Source: Gemmobacter caeni (GTDB taxonomy: Bacteria; Pseudomonadota; Alphaproteobacteria; Rhodobacterales; Rhodobacteraceae). Taken from it: a stretch of 64,000 bases of DNA. The first letter of the stretch is position 1; the number at the start of each line of letters is the position of its first letter. This document shows, piece by piece, positions 54,104 to 62,032 of this stretch. The position numbers and the translations under genes were made by a program. The notes under the pieces were generated by a model. That model saw only the letters and a program-made list of their open reading frames with translations, was not told where the DNA came from and ran no database searches. The DNA is taken from contig NZ_QBKP01000011.1 of assembly GCF_003054195.1 (NCBI RefSeq), forward strand, positions 94,729 through 158,728, given 5' to 3'.

Positions 54104-55696
54104 GTGACCACGACCGACCTTTCGCCCGCCCAGAGAACTGCCCTTGCCGCCGTGGCCGCGCGCCGGGCCGATCTGTCGGGCTGGTGCGCGACAATCTTTG
54201 ACCATGGCGAGACGGCATGGCGCGAATACCGCTCTGCCGAATGGTATGTGGCGCGCCTGCGGGCCGAAGGCTTCACGGTCGAGGAAGGCTCGGCCGGGAT
54301 GCCCACAGCCTTCTGCGCCGAATGGCACAATGGTGCCGGGCCGGTGATCGGCATGTATGCCGAATATGATGGTATTCCCGGCAATTGTCAGGCGGCCAGC
54401 ACGCGGCGCGAACCCCGCGCGGGGCTGGGGTTTCAGGCGGGCGGGCATACCGACCCGCATTCGGGCCTCGGCATCGCGGGTCTGGGCGGCGCGCTTGCGG
54501 TGAAGGCCGCGATGGAGCGGCACGGGATACCCGGCGGCATCCGCTTTACCGGCGAACCGGCAGAAAAGGTGCGCGGATCGAAGCCCATCCATGCTGCGAA
54601 GGGCTATTACGACGGGCTGGCGGCGATCCTGTCCTTCCATCCGTTCTACATGCTGCCGATGTGCAATACCGTGCGCTGGGAAACTCACTGTGGTGCGGCC
54701 TATTCCATGGTCTATCGCTTCATCTGCGATACGCCCGAGGCATGGGGCCGCAGCGACGGGGCGCCGATCCCGCAATCGCATAGCGCGATCCGGGCACCGG
54801 GGGCGAATGATGCGCTGAACCTGATGTTCCTGACATCGAAATCGCTGCGCGATTCCATGCTGCCGCATCAGGGCGGCTGGTCGATTTCCGAGGCGATTTT
54901 GACCGCCGGGCAGGCCACTGCCGACAACCAGCCCGCCGGTCTGGCCGAGGTGCAATACATGATGCGCGTGCCGACGCTGGCGATGGCGGAGGCGGTGACC
55001 GCAGCGCTCGACCGCAATGCCGAGGCGGCGGCGGCGATGACCGGCTGCCGGTGGGAACGGCACTGGGTCTGCAAGTCGCGCCCCGGTCTGGCCAATCACG
55101 CCATGGCCCGCGTGGTCTGGCAGGCGATGCAGACGGTGGGCGCCCCGGTCTGGGATGATAAGGCGGCGGCGGTGGCGCGCGAGATTCAGGCCAATCTCGG
55201 CCTGACCCCGATGGATGATCCCTTCATCCCCGAAATGTCACGCCTGATTGACCCCGAGGCGGCCGAGGCGATCCTCCGCCACGACCTGCCCCCCTCGCAG
55301 AAGAACTCCACCTCGGACGACTATACCGACATGACATGGCACGCGCCCACCGCGCGTTTCTACATCGCGCGTCCGGCGCTGCGGGCGCCGGCGGGCTATG
55401 CCTATCCCGCATGGGTGATGAATGCGCTGGGCGGCATTCCGGCCACCATCGACCCGATGGTTCAGCGCGCTGCCGAGGTGCTGGCGCTATCGGCGCTGCG
55501 CCTGCTGGAGGATGCGGGCGCGCGCGAGGCTGCCTGGGATGAATTCAACCGCCGCACCGGCGGCGGTATCGGCGGCGCCGACTGGATCGCGCCGCTTTGC
55601 GATTACGACCCGCCGGTGAACTTCCGCTGGCCCGAATATGTGACAACCCCGCGCGGGCGGGACTGGTGGATCCCCTCCACCATGCCCGGCGCCTGA
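54104..55696 (+). CDS. M20-family amidohydrolase (AbgB-like subgroup)
   Basis: A 530-residue peptidase M20/M20D-like protein. YAEYDGIPG (Asp89) and GGHTDPHSGLG (His115, Asp117, His119) carry the metal-site region. At the usual catalytic EE pair the sequence is GEPAEKVRGSK, so the second Glu is Lys. The start is GTG at 54104. The subgroup is larger than ordinary M20 peptidases (about 400) and substrates are unknown; cleavage of an N-acyl or amide bond is expected. First gene of the plus-strand operon. Confidence 0.8.
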   Translation: MTTTDLSPAQRTALAAVAARRADLSGWCATIFDHGETAWREYRSAEWYVARLRAEGFTVEEGSAGMPTAFCAEWHNGAGPVIGMYAEYDGIPGNCQAASTRREPRAGLGFQAGGHTDPHSGLGIAGLGGALAVKAAMERHGIPGGIRFTGEPAEKVRGSKPIHAAKGYYDGLAAILSFHPFYMLPMCNTVRWETHCGAAYSMVYRFICDTPEAWGRSDGAPIPQSHSAIRAPGANDALNLMFLTSKSLRDSMLPHQGGWSISEAILTAGQATADNQPAGLAEVQYMMRVPTLAMAEAVTAALDRNAEAAAAMTGCRWERHWVCKSRPGLANHAMARVVWQAMQTVGAPVWDDKAAAVAREIQANLGLTPMDDPFIPEMSRLIDPEAAEAILRHDLPPSQKNSTSDDYTDMTWHAPTARFYIARPALRAPAGYAYPAWVMNALGGIPATIDPMVQRAAEVLALSALRLLEDAGAREAAWDEFNRRTGGGIGGADWIAPLCDYDPPVNFRWPEYVTTPRGRDWWIPSTMPGA

Positions 55697-55710
55697 ACAG
55701 GAGACAAGCG

Positions 55711-56634
55711 ATGAACGTGCAGACCCGTCCCGAGCCCTTCACCCTGCAACGCCGCAAGCCCGGCGGCGGCACGGCGCCGCTGACCGGCTGGGGATTTGCC
55801 AATGAAACCGACCGGCTGACCGATGTGCTGCTGGGCAATCCCGCCTATCTGCGTCACATGGCGACCTCCAGCCTGTCGCGCAAGCATCTGCGGGAAAACC
55901 CCTGCAACATTCAGGTCGCACAGGCCCAGCACAAGGAACTGGTTGCGGCCTACGAACATTTTGGCGTCAAGGTGCATACCGTGCCGCCGGAGCCGGAACT
56001 GGCAATGCAGGTCTATACCCGCGATTCCAGCGTGATGACACCTTACGGCGCCTTCATCACCGCGATGTCGCAATGGTGGCGCCGGGGCGAGAACTATGCC
56101 GCGATCCGGCATTACGAAAGTCTGGGCATCCCGATCTATGACATGGTGACGGCGGGCACCTTCGAGGGTGGCGATTTCAACGTGATCGAGGAGGGCTGCG
56201 TGCTCATCGGCTGCGGCGGTGCCCGCACGCAGGAGGAAGGCGCGCGGCAGGTCGCCGGCTGGTTCGAGGCCGAGGGCTGGGAAGTGCGGCTGGCCTTCAT
56301 CGACGAATATTATGTGCATATCGACCTGATGGTGGTGCCGGTCGCCCCGAAGCTGACCGCCGTCTGCCTTGCCTGCACCGAACCGGGCATCGTCGACTGG
56401 CTGAAGGCCAAGGGGCATGAAATCATCGACGTGCCGTTCCAGGACACTATGGCGCTTGGGTGCAATTTCATGTCTCTTGGCGGCGACAGGGTGATCGCGC
56501 CCTCAAGCTCGCAGGTTCTGATCGGGCAACTGAAGGCGCGCGGCTTCGAGGTGGCAGAGGTGGATATGTCCGAAATCTCCAAGACCGGCGGTGGCATTCA
56601 CTGCATGGCACAGGCGTTGAAACGGGTGCCATGA
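55711..56634 (+). CDS. Guanidino-group-modifying enzyme (DDAH/arginine deiminase/amidinotransferase superfamily)
   Basis: A 307-residue single-domain pentein-fold enzyme. Expected catalytic residues are present: Asp105 (TRDSS), Glu152 and Asp155 (FEGGD), His203 (YVHIDL) and Cys298 (GIHCMAQ) near the C-terminus. Such enzymes form an S-alkyl-isothiouronium adduct on a guanidine carbon and then hydrolyse it or transfer the amidino group. Length fits dimethylarginine dimethylaminohydrolase or a compact amidinotransferase. ACAGGAGAC lies before the ATG. The next gene overlaps its stop. Confidence 0.8.
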   Translation: MNVQTRPEPFTLQRRKPGGGTAPLTGWGFANETDRLTDVLLGNPAYLRHMATSSLSRKHLRENPCNIQVAQAQHKELVAAYEHFGVKVHTVPPEPELAMQVYTRDSSVMTPYGAFITAMSQWWRRGENYAAIRHYESLGIPIYDMVTAGTFEGGDFNVIEEGCVLIGCGGARTQEEGARQVAGWFEAEGWEVRLAFIDEYYVHIDLMVVPVAPKLTAVCLACTEPGIVDWLKAKGHEIIDVPFQDTMALGCNFMSLGGDRVIAPSSSQVLIGQLKARGFEVAEVDMSEISKTGGGIHCMAQALKRVP

Positions 56635-57782
56635 TCGACCCTGCGCTGGACCGACGCTTCCCCGATGCCGCGGCGATGGAGGCTGCGGGCGTGCCCCGTA
56701 TTCCACGCTTCGTGCGTGACTACATGGTCGGGGGGATCGGGGCCGAGGTCGGTCTGGCGCGCAACCGCAGCGCGCTGGATGCCGTGGCGCTGATGCCGCG
56801 CTATGTGGTGGAGTGCGCGGTGCCGGACCTGTCGGTAACGGTGGCGGGCGTGCGCTGGGCCGCGCCCTTCGCTGTGGCGCCGATGGGGCTGGGCGGGCTG
56901 ATCTGGCCGGGGGCTGAACTGGCCATCGCGCGGGCGATGGGGGCGGCGGGGCTGGGGCATGTGCTGTCCACCGTGTCCACCACCGCGATGGAGCAGATCG
57001 CGCTGCTGGCTGGCGCCGGGCGGATCTTTCAGCTATATTCCTTTGCCGATCCGAAGATCGACGCCGCACTGATGGCGCGGGCGTGGGCGGCGGGATACGA
57101 GGTGCTGATGGTGACGGTGGATGTGCCCGGCGCCACCCGGCGACGGCGTGACATTCAAAGCGGTCTCAGCTTTCCGCCGCGCTTCACTTTACAGACGCTG
57201 TTGCAGATCATGGCCTGCCCACGCTGGGCGATGGGGCAGGCAGGGCGCGGGATTCCGGCGTTTCAGAACATCCTGCCCGTGCTGCCGAAAGGCAGTGTGA
57301 CGGAACAGGCGGCCTTCATCGGGGCGCAGCTTGAGGGCCATATCGGCCCGGCCCGGCTGGCGCGGATCCGGGCGGTATGGCCGGGGCGACTGATCGTGAA
57401 AGGCGTGCTGTCGCCCGAAGACGCAGCGGTGGCGCTGGATTGCGGGGCGGATGGTGTGGTGGTGTCGAACCACGGCGGGCGGCAACTGGATGCCGCGCCC
57501 GCCTCGGTCGAGGTGCTGCCTGCGATCCGTGATCGTCTGGGCGAGGGCGCGCTGGTTCTGGCGGATAGCGGTGTGCGCTCGGGGCTGGATATTGCTCGGA
57601 TGCTGGCGCGTGGCGCGGATGCGGTGCTGATCGGGCGCCCCTTCCTGCAAGCCGCTGCGGCGGCAGGCCCCCGGGGCCCCGCGCATCTGGCGGCGGTGCT
57701 GATGGCGGAATTGCGCACGACGATGGGGCAACTGGGCATGTCGCGGCTGGATGATCTCAGGGGGGCGGAATGGAGCCTGTGA
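56631..57782 (+). CDS. FMN-dependent L-2-hydroxyacid oxidase/dehydrogenase
   Basis: A 383-residue glycolate-oxidase-type TIM barrel. FMN and substrate residues are present: Tyr31 (DYMVGG), QLYSF and VTVDVP strands, Lys257 (IVKGV), and His281 with Arg284 in SNHGGRQLD. These enzymes oxidise L-2-hydroxy acids to 2-oxo acids. The ATG overlaps the preceding stop (ATGA). No long membrane-binding loop is obvious. Confidence 0.87.
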   Translation: MIDPALDRRFPDAAAMEAAGVPRIPRFVRDYMVGGIGAEVGLARNRSALDAVALMPRYVVECAVPDLSVTVAGVRWAAPFAVAPMGLGGLIWPGAELAIARAMGAAGLGHVLSTVSTTAMEQIALLAGAGRIFQLYSFADPKIDAALMARAWAAGYEVLMVTVDVPGATRRRRDIQSGLSFPPRFTLQTLLQIMACPRWAMGQAGRGIPAFQNILPVLPKGSVTEQAAFIGAQLEGHIGPARLARIRAVWPGRLIVKGVLSPEDAAVALDCGADGVVVSNHGGRQLDAAPASVEVLPAIRDRLGEGALVLADSGVRSGLDIARMLARGADAVLIGRPFLQAAAAAGPRGPAHLAAVLMAELRTTMGQLGMSRLDDLRGAEWSL

Positions 57783-59131
57783 TGCTGCAAGATCTGCGCG
57801 CAGCACTTGGTCCGCAAGGTTGCCTGACCGGCGCCGATGTGCCCGTGGCCGCGCGGTCGGATGCGAGCCGCACCGGCCACGACCTGCCGCTGGCGTTGTT
57901 GCGACCTGCAAGCGTCGCGGAGGTTTCGGCTGCGCTGGCGATCTGCCACCGGCACGGCGTCGCCGTGGTGCCGCAGGGCGGCATGACCGGCCTCGCTGGC
58001 GGCGCGCAACCACAGACGGGGCAGGTCGCGCTGTCGCTGTCACGGCTGGCAGGGGTCGAGGAAATCGACGGCGAAGCCATGGCCATGGTGGTGCGGGCAG
58101 GCACCGTGCTGGAGGTCGCGCAGAAGGCGGCCGAGGCGGCGGGCTTCCTGCTGCCGGTCGATCTGGGCGCGCGCGGCTCGTGTCAGATCGGCGGCAATAT
58201 CGCCACCAATGCGGGCGGGCTGCGGGTGCTACGCGACGGGATGACCCGTGACAACCTGCTGGGGATTGAGGCGGTGCTGGCCGATGGCACGGTGCTGAGC
58301 CAGATGACCAGAGTGGTGAAGAACAACACCGGCTACGACCTGCGCCACCTGTTCGCCGGTTCCGAGGGCACGCTGGGCGTCATCACCCGTGCGGTGATCC
58401 GGCTGCGCCCCTTGCCGGGGCCGCGGGGCACCGTGATGGCGGCGCTGCCGGATTTCGCCTCTGTGCTGCGGCTCCTGGCTATGGCGCGGTCGGCACTACC
58501 CGGCCTTTCGGCCTTCGAGGCGATGTGGCGCGACTATTTCACTTGTAGCCAGAGCCATCTGACTCATGTGGTTTTCGCCGATCCGCCGCCCTTTGCAGTG
58601 ATCCTTGAGGCTGACGAAGGCCCCGCGCTGGAAGCGCTGCTGGAAGCCGCTTTCGAGGAGGGCGTGATGACGGATGCGCTGATCGCGCAATCCTTCGCCG
58701 AGGCGCGGCGCTTCTGGGCGGTGCGCGAGGGGCTGGAGATGGATGCCGCGATGCCGGGGCTGATCAATCTGGATGTCAGCCTGACGACCGGGCGGCTGGA
58801 TGATTTCGCGCGGGCCTGCCGGTTGGCGCTGCTGGCGCGTTTCCCCGGCGCGCATGTGTCCTTCTACGGCCATGTCGCCGACAGCAATGTGCATGTCGCC
58901 GTGCATGTGCCGGGCGCGTCTGATGCAGAGGTGCATGAGGTTGATGCCATCGCTTATGGCGTGGTGCGCGACTTCGGCGGTTCGATTTCAGCGGAGCACG
59001 GGATCGGTACGCTGAAGCGTAACTGGCTGGGCTACAGCCGCAGCCCGGCGGAACTGGCGGCGATGCGGGCAATCAAGGCGGCGCTGGACCCGAAAGGGCT
59101 GCTCAACCCCGGCAAGGTGCTGCCGGGGTGA
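57782..59131 (+). CDS. FAD-linked D-2-hydroxyacid dehydrogenase (GlcD/D2HGDH-like)
   Basis: A 449-residue PCMH-type flavoprotein: FAD segments PQGGMTGLAGG and GSCQIGGNIATNAGG, then YGHVADSNVHVAVH and HGIGTLKRNWL of the C-terminal cap that bind metal and substrate. Such enzymes oxidise D-2-hydroxy acids to 2-oxo acids. The ATG at 57782 overlaps the preceding stop (TGATG) and has GGAG 6 bases upstream; ATG 57770 is less well placed. Paired with the L-specific oxidase just upstream. Confidence 0.86.
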   Translation: MLQDLRAALGPQGCLTGADVPVAARSDASRTGHDLPLALLRPASVAEVSAALAICHRHGVAVVPQGGMTGLAGGAQPQTGQVALSLSRLAGVEEIDGEAMAMVVRAGTVLEVAQKAAEAAGFLLPVDLGARGSCQIGGNIATNAGGLRVLRDGMTRDNLLGIEAVLADGTVLSQMTRVVKNNTGYDLRHLFAGSEGTLGVITRAVIRLRPLPGPRGTVMAALPDFASVLRLLAMARSALPGLSAFEAMWRDYFTCSQSHLTHVVFADPPPFAVILEADEGPALEALLEAAFEEGVMTDALIAQSFAEARRFWAVREGLEMDAAMPGLINLDVSLTTGRLDDFARACRLALLARFPGAHVSFYGHVADSNVHVAVHVPGASDAEVHEVDAIAYGVVRDFGGSISAEHGIGTLKRNWLGYSRSPAELAAMRAIKAALDPKGLLNPGKVLPG

Positions 59132-59140
59132 ACTGGTCGC

Positions 59141-59184
59141 GCAAATTTCTTGCAGGAAATTTGCAAATTCGTTGCGGCGAATTT
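59141..59184. repeat. Tandem AT-stem hairpins between convergent genes
   Basis: GCAAATTTC-TTGCAG-GAAATTTGC (59141-59164) is followed without gap by AAATTCG-TTGCGG-CGAATTT (59165-59184). The two hairpins are near repeats of each other with 6-base TTGCRG loops. They lie between the convergent FAD dehydrogenase and enoyl-CoA hydratase genes, so may act as a bidirectional terminator or be a dispersed repeat element. Confidence 0.7.
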
Positions 59185-59196
59185 GGCGCTGGATGG

Positions 59197-59988
59197 TCAG
59201 CGTTCGGCCCAGTCAGGCGCGCGTTTTTCGATGAAGGCCTGAATGCCTTCGGCCGTGTCGCGCCACAGCATGTTTTCCTGCATGACGGCGGCAGTATGGG
59301 CATAGGCATCGGCCAGATCGAGGCCGATCTGATCATAGAAGGTGCGTTTGCCGATCTTCACGGCGGCAGACAGTTTGGCCGCGACGGTCTGCGCAAGGGC
59401 CAGCGTGGCCTCCGACAGATCGGCATGCGGCACGACGCGGTTCACGAGGCCGACTTCGCGGGCGCGGGTCGCGTCGATGAATTCGCCGGTTGTCAGCATC
59501 TCGAAAGCCACCTTGGCGGGGACATTGCGGCTGAGCGCGACCATCGGGGTCGAACAGAACAGACCAATGTTCACCCCGTTCACTCCGAACCGTGTGCCTT
59601 CCGCCGCCACCGCCATGTCGCAGGAGGCGACGAGCTGGCAGCCGGCGGCGGTGGCGATGCCATGAACTTCGGCAATGACCGGCTGGGGCAGGGCGGGGAT
59701 GGCCTGCATCACCGCGCCGCAGCGGGTGAAAAGGTCGAGGAAATAGGCGGCGCCTTTGTCGGGCGACTGCCGCGCGGCCTGCATTTCTTTCAGGTCATGC
59801 CCGGCACAGAACGCCTTGCCCGCCCCGCGCAGGATGACGACGCGGGTGGTGCGATCCTCGGCCAGCGTCGCGAAAGTATCGGACAAGGCCGCGAGCATCG
59901 CATCGGACAGCGCGTTCAGGCTTTGCGGCATGTTCAGCGTCAGCCGTGTCACCGGGCCGAGGCTTTCGCGCTGGATCAGTTCGGTCAT
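59197..59988 (-). CDS. Enoyl-CoA hydratase/isomerase family protein, ECHDC3-like
   Basis: A 263-residue crotonase-fold protein with the oxyanion-hole segments FCAGHDLKEM and HGIATAAGCQLVASCDMAVA. At the second catalytic position it reads GVNIGLFCSTPMVAL, as in the ECHDC3 group, instead of the usual PE-x-x-LG. At least one of the two hydratase glutamates is thus missing, so the reaction is uncertain. Convergent with the FAD dehydrogenase gene. Confidence 0.82.
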   Translation of the reverse strand: MTELIQRESLGPVTRLTLNMPQSLNALSDAMLAALSDTFATLAEDRTTRVVILRGAGKAFCAGHDLKEMQAARQSPDKGAAYFLDLFTRCGAVMQAIPALPQPVIAEVHGIATAAGCQLVASCDMAVAAEGTRFGVNGVNIGLFCSTPMVALSRNVPAKVAFEMLTTGEFIDATRAREVGLVNRVVPHADLSEATLALAQTVAAKLSAAVKIGKRTFYDQIGLDLADAYAHTAAVMQENMLWRDTAEGIQAFIEKRAPDWAER

Positions 59989-60046
59989 CTTGTCATTCCT
60001 CCCGTTTCACCGGAGGCTAGCGGTGAATGCGCAGGGAGGAAAGCGG

Positions 60047-60466
60047 ATGCTGGCAATGGACAGGGCGGAATTACTGGCGTTTCTGGGGCGCGAGTTTCCG
60101 CAGGTGGCAGCGGATTTCGACATTGCGGCGGTGACGCCCGATCTGCTGACCATGCGCCTGTTGACGGCCGAGCGGCATCTGCGCCCAGGCGGCACGGTGT
60201 CCGGCCCGACCATGTTCGCGCTGGCGGATGTGGCGATCTATCTGGCGATCCTCAGCCGGATCGGGCCGGTTGCCCTTGCGGTCACGACCAATTGCAGCAT
60301 CGACTTCATGCGCAAACCCGAGGCAGGGCGCGACCTGCTGGCCGAGGCGCGCCTGTTGAAGCTCGGGCGGCAACTGGCGGTGGGCGATGTGCTGATCCGC
60401 AGCGAAGGGGCCGGGGGCGTGGTCGCCCGCGCCTCGCTGACCTATGCGATTCCGCCGCGCGGCTGA
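60047..60466 (+). CDS. PaaI-like hotdog thioesterase
   Basis: A 139-residue hotdog protein with RPGGTVSGPTMFALADVAIYLAILS, where the catalytic Asp sits on the long helix, and the TTNCSIDFMRKPEAG strand of the PaaI/YdiI group. Hydrolyses acyl-CoA thioesters. GGGAGGA precedes the ATG. Tail to tail with the bactofilin gene (5 bases apart). Confidence 0.84.
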   Translation: MLAMDRAELLAFLGREFPQVAADFDIAAVTPDLLTMRLLTAERHLRPGGTVSGPTMFALADVAIYLAILSRIGPVALAVTTNCSIDFMRKPEAGRDLLAEARLLKLGRQLAVGDVLIRSEGAGGVVARASLTYAIPPRG

Positions 60467-60471
60467 GCGGG

Positions 60472-60822
60472 TCAGCTTGTCGTGCGGGTGAAGCGGCCCT
60501 CGACCGTGGCGCCGCTTTCGATGGCAAGAGTGGTGTAATTGCTGTCGGCCGTCACCTGGGCCGCGGCGCGCAGCGTCAGCGTCACGCAGGAAATCTTGCC
60601 CTCGACCTTGCCGCGCACCTCGACCGTTTCGGCCATGACGGTGCCTTTCACGAAACCGTCGGCACCGACGATCAGGGTGCGGGCGGTGATCTTGCCCTCG
60701 ATCTGGCCCATCAGCTCGACCGTTCCTTCAGAGCCGATGTCACCCTTGATGCGTACATCCTGCGCGATGACAGAGCGCCCGGCGGCGGCTGTGGTACGGG
60801 GCGATTCGGCGGGCAAGGTCAT
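60472..60822 (-). CDS. Bactofilin (polymer-forming cytoskeletal protein)
   Basis: A 116-residue DUF583 protein: repeated short beta strands (VRIKGDIGSEGTVELMGQIEGKI..., TVEVRGKVEGKISCVTLTL) make a right-handed beta-helix that polymerises into filaments without nucleotide. The disordered tails are short. Bactofilins localise envelope enzymes in other bacteria. The ATG at 60822 has CAGGA upstream; a longer frame upstream is not family sequence. Confidence 0.88.
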   Translation of the reverse strand: MTLPAESPRTTAAAGRSVIAQDVRIKGDIGSEGTVELMGQIEGKITARTLIVGADGFVKGTVMAETVEVRGKVEGKISCVTLTLRAAAQVTADSNYTTLAIESGATVEGRFTRTTS

Positions 60823-60979
60823 GACGCGGTCCTGAGAAGCTTTTGCCCGATAGAGGCGCAGGGGCGCGCGGTGGTCAAGGCCCTGTGCAGCGCAGGCGGG
60901 GATTTCCGCAAGGAGAGATGTCGGTTCGGGAGGTCGCTTCCGGGCGTGACAAGTACCTGCGCGGGTGGTTGGATGCAGA

Positions 60980-60991
60980 AAATGATCAAAT
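60980..60991. promoter_or_regulatory. Near-palindrome upstream of the ureohydrolase gene
   Basis: AAATGATCAAAT matches the perfect palindrome ATTTGATCAAAT at 20243-20254 in 10 of 12 positions and lies 18 bases before the ATG at 61010. A repressor bound here would block initiation. Confidence 0.45.
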
Positions 60992-61009
60992 TGAACAGGG
61001 AGTGCCGTC

Positions 61010-61984
61010 ATGACGGAGGACAGCTTCTTTCACCCGGTTTCGGGATTCGACCTGCCGCGCTTTGCAGGAGTGCCGACCTTCATGCGCCTTCCGCATGTGG
61101 CTCTCGACAACCCGCGACTGTCGGAGGTGCAGGTGGGGCTGATCGGCGCGCCATGGGACGGCGGCACGACCAACCGCCCGGGTCCGCGCCACGGTCCCCG
61201 ACAGTTGCGCGACTATTCCACCATGATCCGGGCGCAGAACGGCGTGACCGGCATCCGGCCCTTCGAAATGGTGCGCTGCGCCGATCTGGGTGACGTGGGG
61301 CCAAATCCGGCGGATGTGATGGACAGCCTGAAGCGAATGGAAAGCTTCTATTCAAAGGTGCGCGCGGCGGGGATCGTGCCGCTGACCGCCGGGGGCGACC
61401 ATCTGTGCACGCTGCCGATCCTGCGGGCCCTCGCAAAGGACCGGCCTCTGGGCATGATCCATTTCGACAGCCACACCGACCTGTTCCACAGCTATTTCGG
61501 CGGCACGATGTATACCCATGGCACACCCTTCCGCCGCGCGATTGAGGAAGGGCTGCTGGACCCCGCGCGCGTCACCACGATCGGGATTCGCGGCACGGCC
61601 TATGACAGCGAGGACCGCGACTTTGCCAGGGCGGTGGGCATCCGCGTCATCCCGATCGAGGAATTCCATGTCAGGGGTGTCGAGGATGTGATGGCCGAGG
61701 CACGGGATCGCGCGGGCGCGGGCGATACCTATGTCAGCTATGATATCGACTTCGTGGACCCGGCCTTTGCCCCCGGCACCGGCACGCCGGAGGTGGGCGG
61801 GCCGAACAGCTGGCAGGCCTTGCAGGTGGCCATGGGGCTGCGCGGGGTAAAGATCGTCGGCGCCGATCTCGTGGAGGTTTCGCCGCCCTTCGACCCGTCG
61901 GGCGGCACGGCATTCCTCGGCGTCTCGATCATGTTCGAGATGCTTTGCGCCATTGCCGAGGGGCTGGCGGGGCAGGAGTGCTGA
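61010..61984 (+). CDS. Agmatinase-family ureohydrolase (guanidino acid or agmatine hydrolase)
   Basis: A 324-residue ureohydrolase with all Mn ligands: His131 (AGGDH), Asp153, His155, Asp157 (DSHTD), Asp245 and Asp247 (SYDIDFVDP). GTGTPEVGG and GIRGTAYDSED resemble guanidinobutyrase/guanidinopropionase-type members as much as agmatinase. It releases urea from a guanidino substrate. CAGGGAG precedes the ATG. With the AruI-like decarboxylase it could complete a 2-ketoarginine to GABA route. Confidence 0.85.
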   Translation: MTEDSFFHPVSGFDLPRFAGVPTFMRLPHVALDNPRLSEVQVGLIGAPWDGGTTNRPGPRHGPRQLRDYSTMIRAQNGVTGIRPFEMVRCADLGDVGPNPADVMDSLKRMESFYSKVRAAGIVPLTAGGDHLCTLPILRALAKDRPLGMIHFDSHTDLFHSYFGGTMYTHGTPFRRAIEEGLLDPARVTTIGIRGTAYDSEDRDFARAVGIRVIPIEEFHVRGVEDVMAEARDRAGAGDTYVSYDIDFVDPAFAPGTGTPEVGGPNSWQALQVAMGLRGVKIVGADLVEVSPPFDPSGGTAFLGVSIMFEMLCAIAEGLAGQEC

Positions 61985-62032
61985 CCCCGTCATGCGAAGC
62001 GCGATGCCCACGGGATATTTTGGAGACAGAGA

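Noticed and set aside
59128..61293. 721-codon plus-strand frame across the hydratase, thioesterase and bactofilin genes
   Set aside because: Antisense or out-of-frame to recognised families throughout.
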